From Paracentrotus lividus (Eukaryota > Echinodermata > Echinoidea > Camarodonta > Echinidae), in assembly GCA_940671915.1 (NCBI GenBank), contig CALNVZ010003433.1, positions 34,424,476 through 34,488,475 on the forward strand: a DNA stretch of 64,000 nucleotides. The letters run 5' to 3'. Shown here one piece after another: positions 1 to 11,800 of the stretch. The position numbers and the translations under genes are program-made. Each line of letters starts with the position of its first letter. The first letter of the stretch is position 1. The notes beneath the pieces were generated by a model. That model did not search any database. It saw only the letters and a list, made by a program, of their open reading frames with translations, and was not told the origin of the DNA.

Positions 1-479
1 CCCTAGTGTTGCCTATTTACCCCCCACCCCCATTAAATAGCGCCCTCCATCGACGAGGATGCGGCCGCATGCGATCTAATACTCCTCCCTCTAATCTCTT
101 CGCCTTCGTCGAGATAAGTCGTACATTTTTGCCTGCGCAAAAAAATAGCGTGTTTTTCTCCCTTTGGGACTACTTTGCGGTGTTTGCGAGGTTGTATTTC
201 TCAGGATAATCATATTGAGTATTCTGACTCTCCTTTTGGGTCTAGTTTTTTGGTTTTGCCGAGATTTTGATAGTTTATCTCTCGGTGATCGTTTACTTTT
301 TCACGCTCTCTCTTCCCGTTGACTTTCGTACGTTATTACTGTGTGTATGTAATACGTGTCGTAGTTTACGTTTTGAGTGTTGTGTGTGTGTTGCGGTGCA
401 CAGAGTTTTTTGTGCTCCGCTTCTTTGATAGACCCGCCTATTTGCCCCCTTTGTGTATTAACACTTTTTCTCTTTTTTT

Positions 480-3100
480 TTACAGATACATCATGTCTAA
501 TTTCTTCTTGCCCGGCTTCTTTTAAAGAAGAAGCGGGGGAAGAAATCAGCGAGCAGACGTGCGTTTCTTCGGAGAAGTCCCCCTCCCCGGGGTGAGAGGC
601 TTGTCGTTTGAAGAAGCTTTAGACGCCGTTCTTCCTTCTTCTTCACCACCTCGGACTTCGGCGGTGGTATTATTGGGCGAACACGGCGGACAAAACCTCG
701 CTGCTCAGGCTTCGTCGGTCCCTCAAAGTACTGGACCGTTGATGACTGACAGGTTTGGCAGCGTCCAGGATCATGACGGCTACGGCCTCGCGCCGAGTAC
801 GAATCCTTTGCCCCGTTCGACTACACTGAATCTAAACGGTTACTACATCGGTTCCACAACCGGTGGCCGGTTCACTGGCTAATTCAGTTCAGGCTGAAGG
901 TGCTGGGTTCATTTCTCTCACGGGTGCCAATCCCATTGTGCCTCGGCTTGCCTGCATAACCGGATCGAGCTCGGTTCCTATATCGAGTTTGACCGGACCG
1001 GATTCGCCGTACCCTTAACTGAGTAAATCGGATCCGCGAGTCGGTTTCCGTACCGGTTTTGGGGGTGAGTACGTTCAAGACGGACCTCTATCTCGGATAG
1101 TAGGCCGCTTGTCGGTTACTCACTAGCCCGGTTGCATGTCCAGAGCTGCGCTCTGTTACACGTCGGCGGGTATCCGGCAGAGCGGGATTTCCCCGTCTCT
1201 ATCCGGTCGCCCACCTTGGTGGCGGGGATCCGGCTCTCCGTTTTCATCTCGGAGTGTGCCCCCTTCTGGTTGGACACTACGTCTGTGAGACGTGAACGTG
1301 TTCCGGATCCCGCTCCGGTTTCTGTTCGAAGCCAGGTCCGTTACGGGCGGCGCTTCTTTTGTGGAGCCAAGCCGATTCCATCTCGTCTTACAGTCGGTTT
1401 CTTCTCGGATCGGTATCGCATCTGGTGCGGGCCCTTCCGTAGCGAGACGCCGTAGACTTGCAGTCGGATTCCGATCCGGTTCCCGTGCGGAACAGTGCCC
1501 CTTTTCATTCGGGCACTTCGCGTTTCGGAGGGACTTCGTTCTTTGCCAACCCGGATCCGGTTTGCGTGGGAACCCTGTACCCGAGGTCGGTCACCCTTTG
1601 TTGGGTCGACATCAACTCCCGGATAACGATCCGGGTATTTTGAGTGTACCTCCGGAGGTTCGAGAGTGGGGTTGAACGTTACGAGGGCAGCGCGTACGTC
1701 ACCACTCCCGGCTCACCTCTTTGGGTGGTTCCCACCCTCCTTGTGAGGAACTGGATCCTTCCTCGTCGGAAGATGAGATCGTTTCGGTGGCTGATTCTCG
1801 CGTCTCTTTGTTTGAATCGGATCCGACTCCCTTGTACCGCAACTCGATAGAGTGACACGCCGGATCCCTCCCAGGTTAATGCTCCGGTGGATATTTCATC
1901 CGATGGAGATGAACCTGAAGTTGTTGTAAATCTTCCTTTGCGAAACGAGTTACGGGTTTGTTTCAGAAATACGTTCCAGAGGTCGGAGTGACCCCCTGAA
2001 ACTTCGGAGGGGCGGTAAAGGTTTCTTTTCGGCAAAGTCGAAATCTGTTACGTCTTTTCAGCTTCGAGTTCAGGACATTCATAAAGAGGAATTCGTCTGT
2101 GCTTTAACTAAACCGAAGAAAGCCGTACAAGAATATTCCGAAATTAGTGTCGGTATCTTTGTGGAGGGGGATGATGGTCTTTTATCACCAAGCCCATCTC
2201 CCCGGAGTTTTGAAGTTGGCGGATGTTTTTGACAAGCCGGGAAGGCTTCCTTAATGAAACGGACAAAGATGATTTGAATTTCGTCTTCTATTACGGGCAG
2301 TCTTCGTTTGTCGGTCCTGAATGACATGCTTCTGGAACTCTTGGCTGGTTCCAGAATTGGACATTTCTCCGCCAGACCAGGCTGAGATTCTTTGGCCCTT
2401 AGAGAGGTTTCTTCTCTTTTGTTCTCTCAGATTGCGGCTACATCCAACTTGTTGGATAATGCCCGTAGAGTTCATGTGCTTGAGGCTCTTCATATCAAAG
2501 CAACATCTCATCCCGGAGATGGTCAAAGAGATTGACGTGACTTCCTCTCCTTTGCGGAGGCAACTTGCAGACATCTTACATAAAGAAGTTGATTCTCGTA
2601 AGAAGCCCAGGAATTGTCTACATCTATTAGAGATGTTCTCAGGCCCCTTCGTCTTCGAGGTCTAGCAAATCTGGCTTCTTCAAAGCTCCTCTTTCCAGGA
2701 GGGCAAGAAGAAGAAGGACAAGAGAACTTTCGTTCCTGCCAGGTCGTCCCGCAGCTCCTCCTCAGGATCGTAGAGTTGCCGACTCTTCTCATGATTTTCA
2801 TGATCGACAGGTGTCTTTTCAAGACCAGCTCCTCGTCGAGGCGTGGAGGTGGTAGGGTTCTCCCGTCCGGTGTCGCGAAGAATCAGCCCTTCGTCAGGGC
2901 GGGAAGCATTATTCCAGATTGACTTCCGAGTTCGCTTGGGGATCCGTGGGTGGTCGACTTCGGAAGTTTCTTCCAGCTTGGAAGTCGATCACGGACGACG
3001 TCTTCGTCCCTCCGTGATCAAGAACGGTCTTCGGATAGATCTAGAAGAGCCTTTCCAAGGGGTGTTATCCGAAGTCGATCACCGCCGCAGTCGATCCTTT
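480..3100 (+). pseudogene. Gag-like / 5' coding region of the DIRS-like element
   Basis: This GC-rich stretch has only short broken reading frames, rich in Ser, Arg, Pro and Phe. It sits directly upstream of the reverse transcriptase, where DIRS elements carry their gag gene. I recognise no motif in it. The assignment rests on position and base composition alone. Confidence 0.35.
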
Positions 3101-3119
3101 TTCAGGAGATATTTGTCTC

Positions 3120-3760
3120 GGAATTTACCTCTCTCCTGAAAAAGGACGCTGTCGAACGGGTGAGGGATCACGACCTTCTGTGTCTCTCCCCCGTTTTTGT
3201 CCCAAGCGTTCAGGATCGCTCAGGATGATCCTCATATATAAGAGGATCAACAGGCACATCGCCAAGTCGCCCTTCAGGATGGATCATCTAGCCTCTATTC
3301 TTCCGGCTCTCGATCAGGACGACTTTGCCGTGTCCCTCGACCTGAGCGATGCCTATTTCCACATCCCAATAGACCCCTCGTCGAGGGATCTTTTGGGTTG
3401 CTGTAGGAAAGGAGACTTTTCGCCTTCAAAGCCCTCCTCTCGGGCTGCGTCCCGCTCCCGGTTTTCGACGAGGGTGGTCTCAGCGTTGATGTCGTTCCTC
3501 AGGGGCAAAGGTCTTCGGATCTTTGCCTACTTAGACGATTGGCTCCTCGTCGCCAGTTCGGAGGTCCTGCTGTACACCATCTTTCGTTTTTAGTGAAAAC
3601 GACGAGAGTTTGGGATTCATGATCAACTGGGCCAAATCGGAATTCATTCCCTCCCGGACTCGATTACTTGGGTGCCCAGTTGGATATCAAGAATCAGTTG
3701 CTCGTCCGAGTCTCGAGAGGGTATAGAACTCTGGTCAGTCTTGCCAGGTCCTCCTGAGCA
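3120..3760 (+). pseudogene. DIRS-type reverse transcriptase, frameshifted
   Basis: The motifs run LLKKDAVERV (3135 onward), then after a frameshift SGSLRMIL, FRMDHLASILPAL and VSLDLSDAYFHIPI (RT box A with its aspartate), then FAYLDDWLL (catalytic YxDD, about 3522-3548), then after another frameshift INWAKSEF and YLGAQLDIK of the thumb/connection. YLDDWL after LDLSDAYFHIPI is characteristic of DIRS-like and related RTs. At least three frame changes break the sequence, so no full-length product is possible. Confidence 0.8.
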
Positions 3761-3939
3761 TGCGGAGGGTTCGAGCCGAGGTTTGGTTGAGATGCTGGGC
3801 TTTTAGCCAGTCTGTGGACATCTTGCCGAATTGTCGTCTCTTTATGAGACCCTTTCAACTGCATCTCCTGAAGTTTTTCAGGCCGAATCTCAGCTCCCGT
3901 TCTGGTCTGGAATCTGTGACGGTGGAGATCAAGAAGCTT

Positions 3940-4570
3940 CTCTCCCCTGGACGAACCGTTCCTTCCTTCTCAGGAAAGAGATTCAAGGACCCTCTTCCCT
4001 CTATTACAGTGACCACGGACGCGTCTCTTCAAGGTTGGGGGCATTGTCAGGCGCGATGGTTTCCGGATCTTGGCCTTTCCGAGTCCGCTGCCTCACATCA
4101 ATGTTCGTCGAACTCTTTTGTCTCCAAAGGGACTTTTTTTTCCTGTTTGTCCTCAACGTTTCACGACCTGTTGGTGGCCGTTCGTGTTGATTCTCACGGA
4201 CAAACACCTCTGTGAAGGCCTACATCAACAAACAAGGAGGACTCACTCCTTGGATTGAACAGGGAGCGTTCCTCCTTTGGAATGTGCAATCGGAGGAGAT
4301 CACCCCGGTGCCTCCCACATTCCGGGAGGACAATCTGATAGCAGATTTTCTATCCGAGTCGCTCTCTGCCATCGAATGGATGTTGTCCCCTCAGTTTCGA
4401 GTTAGTAGTTCAGAGGTTCGGGAGCCTGGATATAGATCTTTTTGCGACCTCCCTGAACAACAGACTTCTCGTTTTGCTCTCGAGTCAGGGAGACCTCGGC
4501 TTTCGTTCTGGACGCGTCTCTCTTCATTGGAAGGGTGGAAGGCTTACGCCTTTCACCTTTCAAGCTGATC
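3940..4570 (+). pseudogene. RNase H domain and linker of the DIRS-like element
   Basis: Across two frames the segment shows TVTTDASLQGWG (first catalytic aspartate in TDAS), VKAYINKQGG near 4214 and DNLIADFLSES near 4330, the usual RNase H landmarks after a DIRS or gypsy RT. At least one frameshift separates TDAS from INKQGG. It lies between the RT and the recombinase, as expected for DIRS. Confidence 0.7.
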
Positions 4571-4849
4571 CCTCTGGTCCTCGAAAGATCAGGGAGGATC
4601 AGGCAACAGTGTCTTGATTGTCCCCACTGGCGGGTCAGCCTGGTTTCAGGACCTGTTGCTCCTGTTAGTAGGGGAGCCGCTGCTCCTTCGCCGTACCGGA
4701 CTTAGTCTCTCAACCTTTGTCGGGGGTTCTTCATGCGAATCCATCGCACCTTCATCTCACTGCTTGGCCTCTATCAACCAGGCGGCTAGGATGAAGGCTT
4801 TTCAGACCGAGCAGCTGAGCTGCTAGTTGAAAGTAGACGGAAATCGACT

Positions 4850-5457
4850 AGGTTGTATACAATCAGCGCCTTGAGGCTTTCTTTGCCTGGTGCGAGCCTC
4901 TTGGGTTTCCCCCAGAGAGGCTTCTTTGCCTCTTATTGCCGATTTCCTTATTTCTCTGTTCGATAAGGGTAGGTCTCTTTCGACGATTCGTGGATATCGT
5001 TCGGCTATTGCGGCCATTCATTCTGGTTTTGCTAATGGGGATCGGTCTCGACCTCCCCCAGCTCTCGGCGTTGCTTAGGGCCTTTTTCTTAAAACGCCCT
5101 ATTTCTAAGCCCTTGACTCCAGCCTGGAATCTTCCTAAAGTCTTGGAGGCTTTGTCAAAGCCACCGTTCGAGCCTTTTGAACTCGATTCCCTATTGAATC
5201 TATCCATTAAGACTAGTTTCTCCAGCCATTGCCTCGGGGCAAAGGAGAAGTTCCCTTCATGCTCTCTCAATATCACCAGGATATTCGTTGGGAGAGACAT
5301 GGTTCGTATGATTCCTATCACTTCGTTTATTGCAAAGAACCAAACAGCTTCGTCGCTCTATCGAGATCTTCATTCGCCTCTGACGGGTTCTCATCTATCA
5401 GAGAAGACAAATTATGGCCCCTTAGGCCCATCTCTCTCCGCAAAAATTTCGGTGTAA
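4850..5457 (+). pseudogene. Tyrosine recombinase of the DIRS-like element, truncated
   Basis: The N-terminal SAM-like part reads SLSTIRGYRSAIAAIH (about 4975-5025), followed after a shift by WNLPKVLEALSKPPFEP (about 5125). The catalytic-domain start IASGQRRSSLHALS (about 5225-5266) contains the first catalytic arginine. The later His-x-x-Arg and nucleophilic Tyr boxes are not present before homology stops near 5457. Family knowledge: these enzymes integrate DIRS DNA without making target-site duplications. This copy is inactive. Confidence 0.75.
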
Positions 5458-5954
5458 TTTTCGGTTTGGGGCGATTCGAGGTCGAATAGCAATGGTAGGC
5501 AAATGTATATTTCTATTGAAGTAAATAATATCACTCAAAATGTAATAACACAATGCAATCTTCCGGATACACTAAATTCTAGAATTCTGAAAGAAAAGGA
5601 GAGGAATAAACATAACCAAAACGTACAGAACTTATAAATTCGAATGTTTTTTTGAAAGACATTTTCTTTGCAGAGTGCAGCACCACGTTAAACTTGTATG
5701 TTGGAAAAGACATGATAATTATGAATTATAAAAATGATTGCCTCGAAGAAACCACAATGAAGTATAATGATGTAAATTTCTTAACTATTATTTCTTCTCG
5801 TTTATGGTATATCTTTTTTTCTTTTACATTTTAAGAATCGTAACCGAGAAGTGTGATTTTATTCTTCTTTTTCCCCTTTTGTTAAGATAAATCTTGATTT
5901 TCTTCACATCTTATGTCACTTTTCTATCTCAATACAATATAACAGCGTATTGTA

Positions 5955-6205
5955 CTGGCGGATCCAGGAAAGGGCAGGGGGCGGGGCCAATTTTCTTTTC
6001 CTCAATTTTAAAGGAGTCTCAACTGAAAAATACAGACAATGCAGAGAGTGTTTAAATTGTGTTTTTGAAGGCCAGTTGTTATATTGTCACAGAATCAATG
6101 ACTTGGACCTGCCCTCAATGGAATATACGAAAGTTGTTTTGAAAGAGTGATTTTCAAATTATAGGGGTGTGCGCATCCCCTGCGCCCCGCTTGAATCCGC
6201 CACTG
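5955..6205. mobile_element. hAT-like MITE (CTGGCGGATCC... ends)
   Basis: The left end CTGGCGGATCCAGG and right end GAATCCGCCACTG are imperfect inverted repeats of the CAGTGGCGGATCC type. The interior has no coding capacity beyond a chance frame. The same terminal motif recurs at 12234-12384 and, altered, at 38753 and 39268. No clear 8-bp target duplication was found. Confidence 0.55.
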
Positions 6206-7361
6206 GTACTAAGTATTGGAATGTTTTCTATAAACTCTTTAGTAAGAAAAAAAAAACTCTCTCTTAAAAAAAAAATTGCTTCATATATCAGCAGTTGAAA
6301 TATTAATACACTCTTTTAAAAGCAGCAATTACATAATACTTTTAAGTATAGCTCATGAATATACTGCAAGCCTCTATTTTGCTAATGTAATAAACAAGAA
6401 AGACCATGATGTAGTTGCATAATAGATATAACCTTCTTACACTTATTCTAAACTGTATAAAAATGTGATGAAAGCACATGTAGAAAACAGAAAGAACGCT
6501 TTACCCAGACATTGAAAATAATGGGAAAAAATCACCAAATTACCGTGAAAACACTTTTTTTGAAAAAAGTTTTCTTGTATATGCTTGAAAGAAAAATAAA
6601 TTGAACATAATTCTTGAATTCTAAACATTTGTCAAAAGGTAAATCTTCTAGATCTTGGAAATTATATAAAAAAGCTCATCTTAAATGATAATAAAATAAA
6701 ATATCAATACATCACTTTTTTTCTCTCGAGGAATGAATGGAAAAACGTTGAGGCTAAACTCATACAACCCAAGATGCATACAAGAAAAAAAAAAAGAAAA
6801 AAAAAAGTATACAAATTAAACAAAAAGAAAATCTAAAAATCACCATTCAGTTCCCGCATGAGAAAATATACAACAAGAAATCATATAACCAATACCTGAA
6901 ATAAAATTCAAAAATAGCTTTCTCAGAGGCTATGTAGATGATAAACATAGACACAATTTACAAATTATATAGATAACAATGTACGAAATTAAGTTTTGTA
7001 ATACATAATCATAACTCTTTACTTGCAGGCGAACATTTCGGTTGATGCATAGTTTCTGATATCGATCTCTCATCTGATGAATAATATCGTCTATCGTCTC
7101 TTGAAGAACAGATAAGAGTATTATGAAGACACGGCTATATTGATGGAAAAGACAAATAGAATGAAAAGTAGATTTTAATTAATTTTTGAACTGATATAAC
7201 ATTCTATAATCTTGTTTATGAAAAAAAGATCTTGGTGTAAATCATTTGAAGATGAACACAACGGTATCAGGCAATAACGTGTCTCGTTTTGTATTATCTA
7301 AAAATGGAAATTTCAGATAGTATTCAAAAATATATATATTTTTTAAATCCTTATAGTAAAG

Positions 7362-7364
<3 letters not shown>

Positions 7365-7407
<43 letters not shown>

Positions 7408-8460
7408 GGTCGGGAGGGAAGGGGGGGGGGATAGGTAAGAAATAAAGACGGGGAAAGAAAAAAAAATAGACATTGGAAAAGAGGAAGAAGAAGAAGAAGG
7501 AAAACGATCAAGACGAAGAAGAAGAAGATGAAAGAGGATGAAAGGGTGATGACGAGAACGAAATAAAAAGTATAATAATACACCCAGATTCACTTGAGAA
7601 GTAAGAGGTGGGAAGTAAGAAAGCGCCAAAAGGAACCCATGCAAGATATAGATGTGTGTTTCAGAGACAGAGAGAAGGGCAGGGGGGGGGTGGGTAAGAG
7701 AAGGGAGTGGGGAGAAAGAGAAGAGAGATGAGAGAGATAGAGGAGGCGCAGACGATTATTTGAGGGAATGATAGGCGGAGTGCAGAGAAATAATATTGGG
7801 TGTTCAAAGAAAAATACGACATAAGCTTTATGAACGGGAAAAAATATGAAGCACTGATTAAGCAATTAAATAATATTCAGGCAAAGTGAAATGCATTACA
7901 AACTAATAAAGCACTGTTAAACTAAAACTAATTGCAGGCACATCAAGCAAAAAATAATAAAATATGTCAGTAAATAAAAATAAAGCAATAATTATGCACA
8001 TGCAAGAAATAAAGAAAAGTAGCACGACACAGAAATCTCAAAGCAAGAAAACCGCAATGTCACACCAAAATTTTTGTTTCCACGCTGAATATTGATATGC
8101 CACATAAAAATCAGGAAGTTTTTCTTTCCTGTGGTTCTATTTGAATATATGATAACGATAGACAGGAAATAGGAAATGGAGCAAATTTGGTGAAGAAGAA
8201 AGGAAGAGAAAATAGTATGAAATGAAGGTAGCCGGAGAGGACAGTGAGAGCGAAACGCAAACATAGAGTATAGCGGAGAGCGTCAACGGAGGAATGTAAA
8301 TAGGCTTAATAAAGTCAAGCATAAGAGAGGAGGGATAAGGCGGAAATAGTACTGATTTGGAAGAAGATAAACAAATGAAAGAGAATAAGAAAATGATAAA
8401 GAAGAGAATGACACAATAGAACGAGATGAAGAAAGAGTATCATAAAAACATAAAGGACAA
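7365..8460. repeat. Purine-rich plus strand with GA and GAA tracts
   Basis: The stretch begins with about 20 GA dinucleotides (7366-7405). It continues with GGGGG, GAAGAAGAAGAAG and similar purine tracts for roughly 1 kb with few pyrimidines. It has no coding content. Confidence 0.7.
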
Positions 8461-8641
8461 TTACTATAAAATGATAGGTATTTTTCTCATCCCAAATTTG
8501 TCCCTTTCCTTTTCTTGTTTGTTGATGCATTTCGTGACATGAGTTTTCTGTATACGTGCATGACAGAAAAAATGGGCAAAATAATAAGAAGTTGCGTGGA
8601 AATTCACCTCAAAATGAAATACAGTGAAACACAAAATGAAT

Positions 8642-8847
8642 TCATGCAGGATGGGAAGAAACAAGACTCGGTCGCGGCCACTGGGTGGTGTTTAGGGAAG
8701 AAATGTCTTGGGGTTGACCATGTTGCTGAGCATGATGCCGATGCACTTGCTGCAACTGTTGCAGTTGTTCCTGCTCTTGTTGTTGCCGCTGGGCCAGTGC
8801 TAAGCTAGCTTGTTGTAGATGCTGAATTTTGGCAGCGTAGTCAACTA
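8642..8847 (-). CDS. Pax exon 8, glutamine-rich terminal exon
   Basis: After a long pyrimidine tract, acceptor TTCAAGCAG|TAGTTGAC (phase 1) opens 206 nt ending in TGA. It encodes [20 protein letters not shown], then [20 protein letters not shown], a Gln/His-rich probably helical segment, then [20 protein letters not shown]. Gln-rich tails often act in transactivation. The CAG/CAA codons are mixed, so this is not a simple microsatellite. Assignment to the Pax gene rests on strand, phase and lack of another gene between. Confidence 0.62.
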
Positions 8848-11800
8848 CTGCTTGAAGAGTAGCAGTGGATGTAGAAGGAAGAGTGAAGTAGGAGGAAGAG
8901 GGTTATGACTAACAGCCAATGCACTATAAAGCACTGCAAATAATACCATGGTCACAACCGGTCGTTCATACTAAGAAAAAAAATGGCTCAACTTTGAACT
9001 TTTCACTCTTTTTAGGTGCAGACCAATGTTGCACTGAAACCACCATTGAAAGTGTAACTATGCACCTTTAAAGGTGCACGACGTTGAAAAAGTGCAAAGT
9101 CACACCTGGGGCACCTTTAAAGTGTATAACATTGCACCTCTAAGGTGGAACTTTGCACAGGTCTTTAACAAAGGTGCCCAAAGTTGAAAAAGGTGCAAAG
9201 TCACAACTATGGGCACAAAGTGTAACATTGCACCCTAAGATTGAACTTTGCACCCTTAAAGGTGCCGGAAGTTGAAAATGTGCACGGTTGCCCCTTAAAG
9301 GTGCTCCAAGTGAGAAATTTGATAGGTGCAAAATTGAACCTCTTTCCCACAGAGATGCACGGATAGCTGTGACCATGGTATAAAATGTTAGGTAATTGTA
9401 CTTCAGTCACAGAAGCGAGACCGACCACAGGACGACACCAAGACCGTACAATATTGCATCTAATGGCGAGATAGTGGTCGGTCGGGGTGGGTCTGGCGAC
9501 CGAGGTGACTGGGGTTTAGCAAAATGAACACTATGCTACATTGAATAAGCATGCAGAAAAAAGTAAAATTAATGAGGCAAGCAACTATGTTATGGATTGT
9601 CTGTAGTAATGTAGGATAAACATGCAATGCTGTCGAAAAAACGTGGCACACAAATGAAACTATTTCTTCTCAAAGTTCACAGCGTTAATCTGTTTAGATT
9701 TAGGTTTGAAGTAAATATGAGATGCAATCGACTTTGAAAAAAAGGAATCATAATCTAAAGTCTTCGTGTTATTTGTTAAGATATTAATTAGGTTATGATT
9801 GACAAAGCAAATTAGGCAAATTAAATCATGCACGAGCAAATTTAAGACACAATAACATAATGCAATGTAGAAGTCTGTCAATAATTAATATCGTCACATC
9901 AAGCAAGTTAATATCTACAAACTAAAGACTCATAAGCCTACAAATTATGAAAACTATAGGGCGTATTCATACCAATAATACAGGGCGTGTTTAAAGGGAC
10001 TTGTTTAGGAAGTGGTCAGAGTAAGGTCATACCTGATGGAGCTGTAGTGGTATTGGGCAAGAGAGTCGCAGTGGTGATCCCGGCGGTTTCACCCGCCGCT
10101 GTCGTCATCGTGGAACCACTCGCATCTGTATGAAGTAGGTGCAGTATTCAGAAGAAAAGGGGAATGGTATGAAAAAATGAGAAGAAGAAGAAAAAGTGAA
10201 TGAAGTATTAGAGGCAGGAGTGTTGAGAGTATAAAAGTATATCTTATAAGTGCGTGTAAGATCGCGATGTATCTCCCCACATAGGGAAACGTTTGCATGC
10301 ACGCCTAGTACGAGAGTGAAGGTATGGTGAAATTAAATCTTACACCCCCTTCCATAACCTGCAGATCTGATGACCTGACATATCAACGTTCATACTTAGA
10401 GGATATGGTTTGGTTTATAGGCGAAATGCAGAGTATAAAATCTTGTTTGGCCGGGCATGCATGCTAATCATAGGGATGGCCACACAAAAGCAAAAGGCCA
10501 CTAGAACGGTTTCCACTTCACTGTATGGGTGTAGTCACCCATGCATTTACAATGCAAACAATAACCCATGCACTGCCTTCTCAATAATACACAGGTAGAG
10601 AAATAGCAACATTTTCAATAAAAAACTGCTTTCGAAAATGTCTTTTGGCCAGTGGTAAATATTAATCATTTTTATTGTTAATTGGTCAGTTTCTTCCTTA
10701 GAAAATACCTCAACAGGTGATCAACTTTTCCTGTTGAAAAACTTGATATGAAAAGAACTACAGCGTGTTCAAAGTGATGCTTCCGTGTGATGTGTGTTAT
10801 GGCTGGAATTTCTCATGATTGGAATTGATTCAGATAAGGAAAAGTGGATATCTATAGAATTTAACTATTTTTAAACAAAAAATGTATTGGGGTAAAAAAC
10901 AAAGAACAATGTTTACCACTGGCCATTTAAGTTTTAAAAGTACTCTCCCCTCTCCAACACTCAGCTCTGAGCCATACCGCCATGAAATAGCCTATTGTCT
11001 AGGGTGTTCCTATTGAAACATGCCCTATGGAGTATTTTCCACGGTAGTCATAGTGGATCACGTACGGTAACATACATGTCAAACCATCAGTTTTGTACTC
11101 CCATAACTTTTTGTATAATCTACTCATACGCCTCAATAATGTTACTATAATCTCATTTCATATTGATACACACATAGAAAATGTTTGGTATGATTTGGTT
11201 TAATAAATCAAAGATAAAAGGACCATAAACTTGAGCTTTTATTGCATTTTCTGGCTTTGTCTGAAACTTGTAAAAGTGTTCTAGCAGCTCATTGGTAATC
11301 TGAGACACTCTTTGGGTCATATCTTTGAAATGGAACATCCAATTGTGATAATTCAAGTACCAAAATGTTTCTTTTAAAATGCTCTATCCAATAAGCCTAG
11401 CAAAAACAACTTAAAAATAACTTAAAATTTTAGTGGACATCCCTACTAATCATTGGAAAAATAAACACACTTTCTGGCTGAATCCCCAAGTGCTGACAGA
11501 GCTGTCTCAAGACCGAACCACAAATCACTCCGCGTCCGTAAGGCACGTTTTGCCCATTTTCATACAGTGTAGTTGGTACCAAAATGGGCAAAACAGCTGT
11601 ACGGCCCCGGAGTGATGTGATCATATCCATGCAGTTATATAGCTACAAGTCTCTGATAGACCTACTTTGGCTTTGGTAATCTTTTCCCCAAGTCATCAAT
11701 TCTGTAGTTCTTACGCAATCCTCGTCTAGGATTTGCTTTCACTTCCAGATTTAATAAACCATTGCAGGCACGAAGAGGCCAAACTCACCCCCCCCCCCAA

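Larger units (their letters stand above)
1..5460 (+). mobile_element. DIRS-like tyrosine-recombinase retrotransposon, decayed and 3'-truncated
   Basis: This GC-richer block ends abruptly near 5460, where AT-rich DNA starts. Read with frameshifts on the plus strand it gives, in order, an unrecognised gag-like region (about 480-3100), a reverse transcriptase with a YLDDWL catalytic box, an RNase H with TDAS and INKQGG motifs, and a tyrosine recombinase with the LSTIRGYRSAIAAIH and GQRRS signatures. That order and the recombinase in place of a DDE integrase are typical of DIRS elements, which are known from sea urchins. Many frameshifts and stops make this copy inactive. The recombinase stops after its first catalytic arginine, so the 3' end and right terminal repeat are missing. 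The left end may lie outside the window. Confidence 0.8.
5461..8641. other. AT-rich intergenic region downstream of the Pax gene
   Basis: I see no gene here. It holds one hAT-like MITE (5955-6205), scattered A/T runs, a GA dinucleotide tract at about 7366-7405 and a long purine-rich plus strand from about 7365 to 8460. Short frames crossing the GA tract encode only low-complexity Ser/Leu and are rejected. Confidence 0.6.

Noticed and set aside
7242..7865. Overlapping minus-strand frames of 91-113 codons
   Set aside because: They translate GA/CT microsatellite DNA into Ser/Leu/Phe runs, with no splice sites or motifs.
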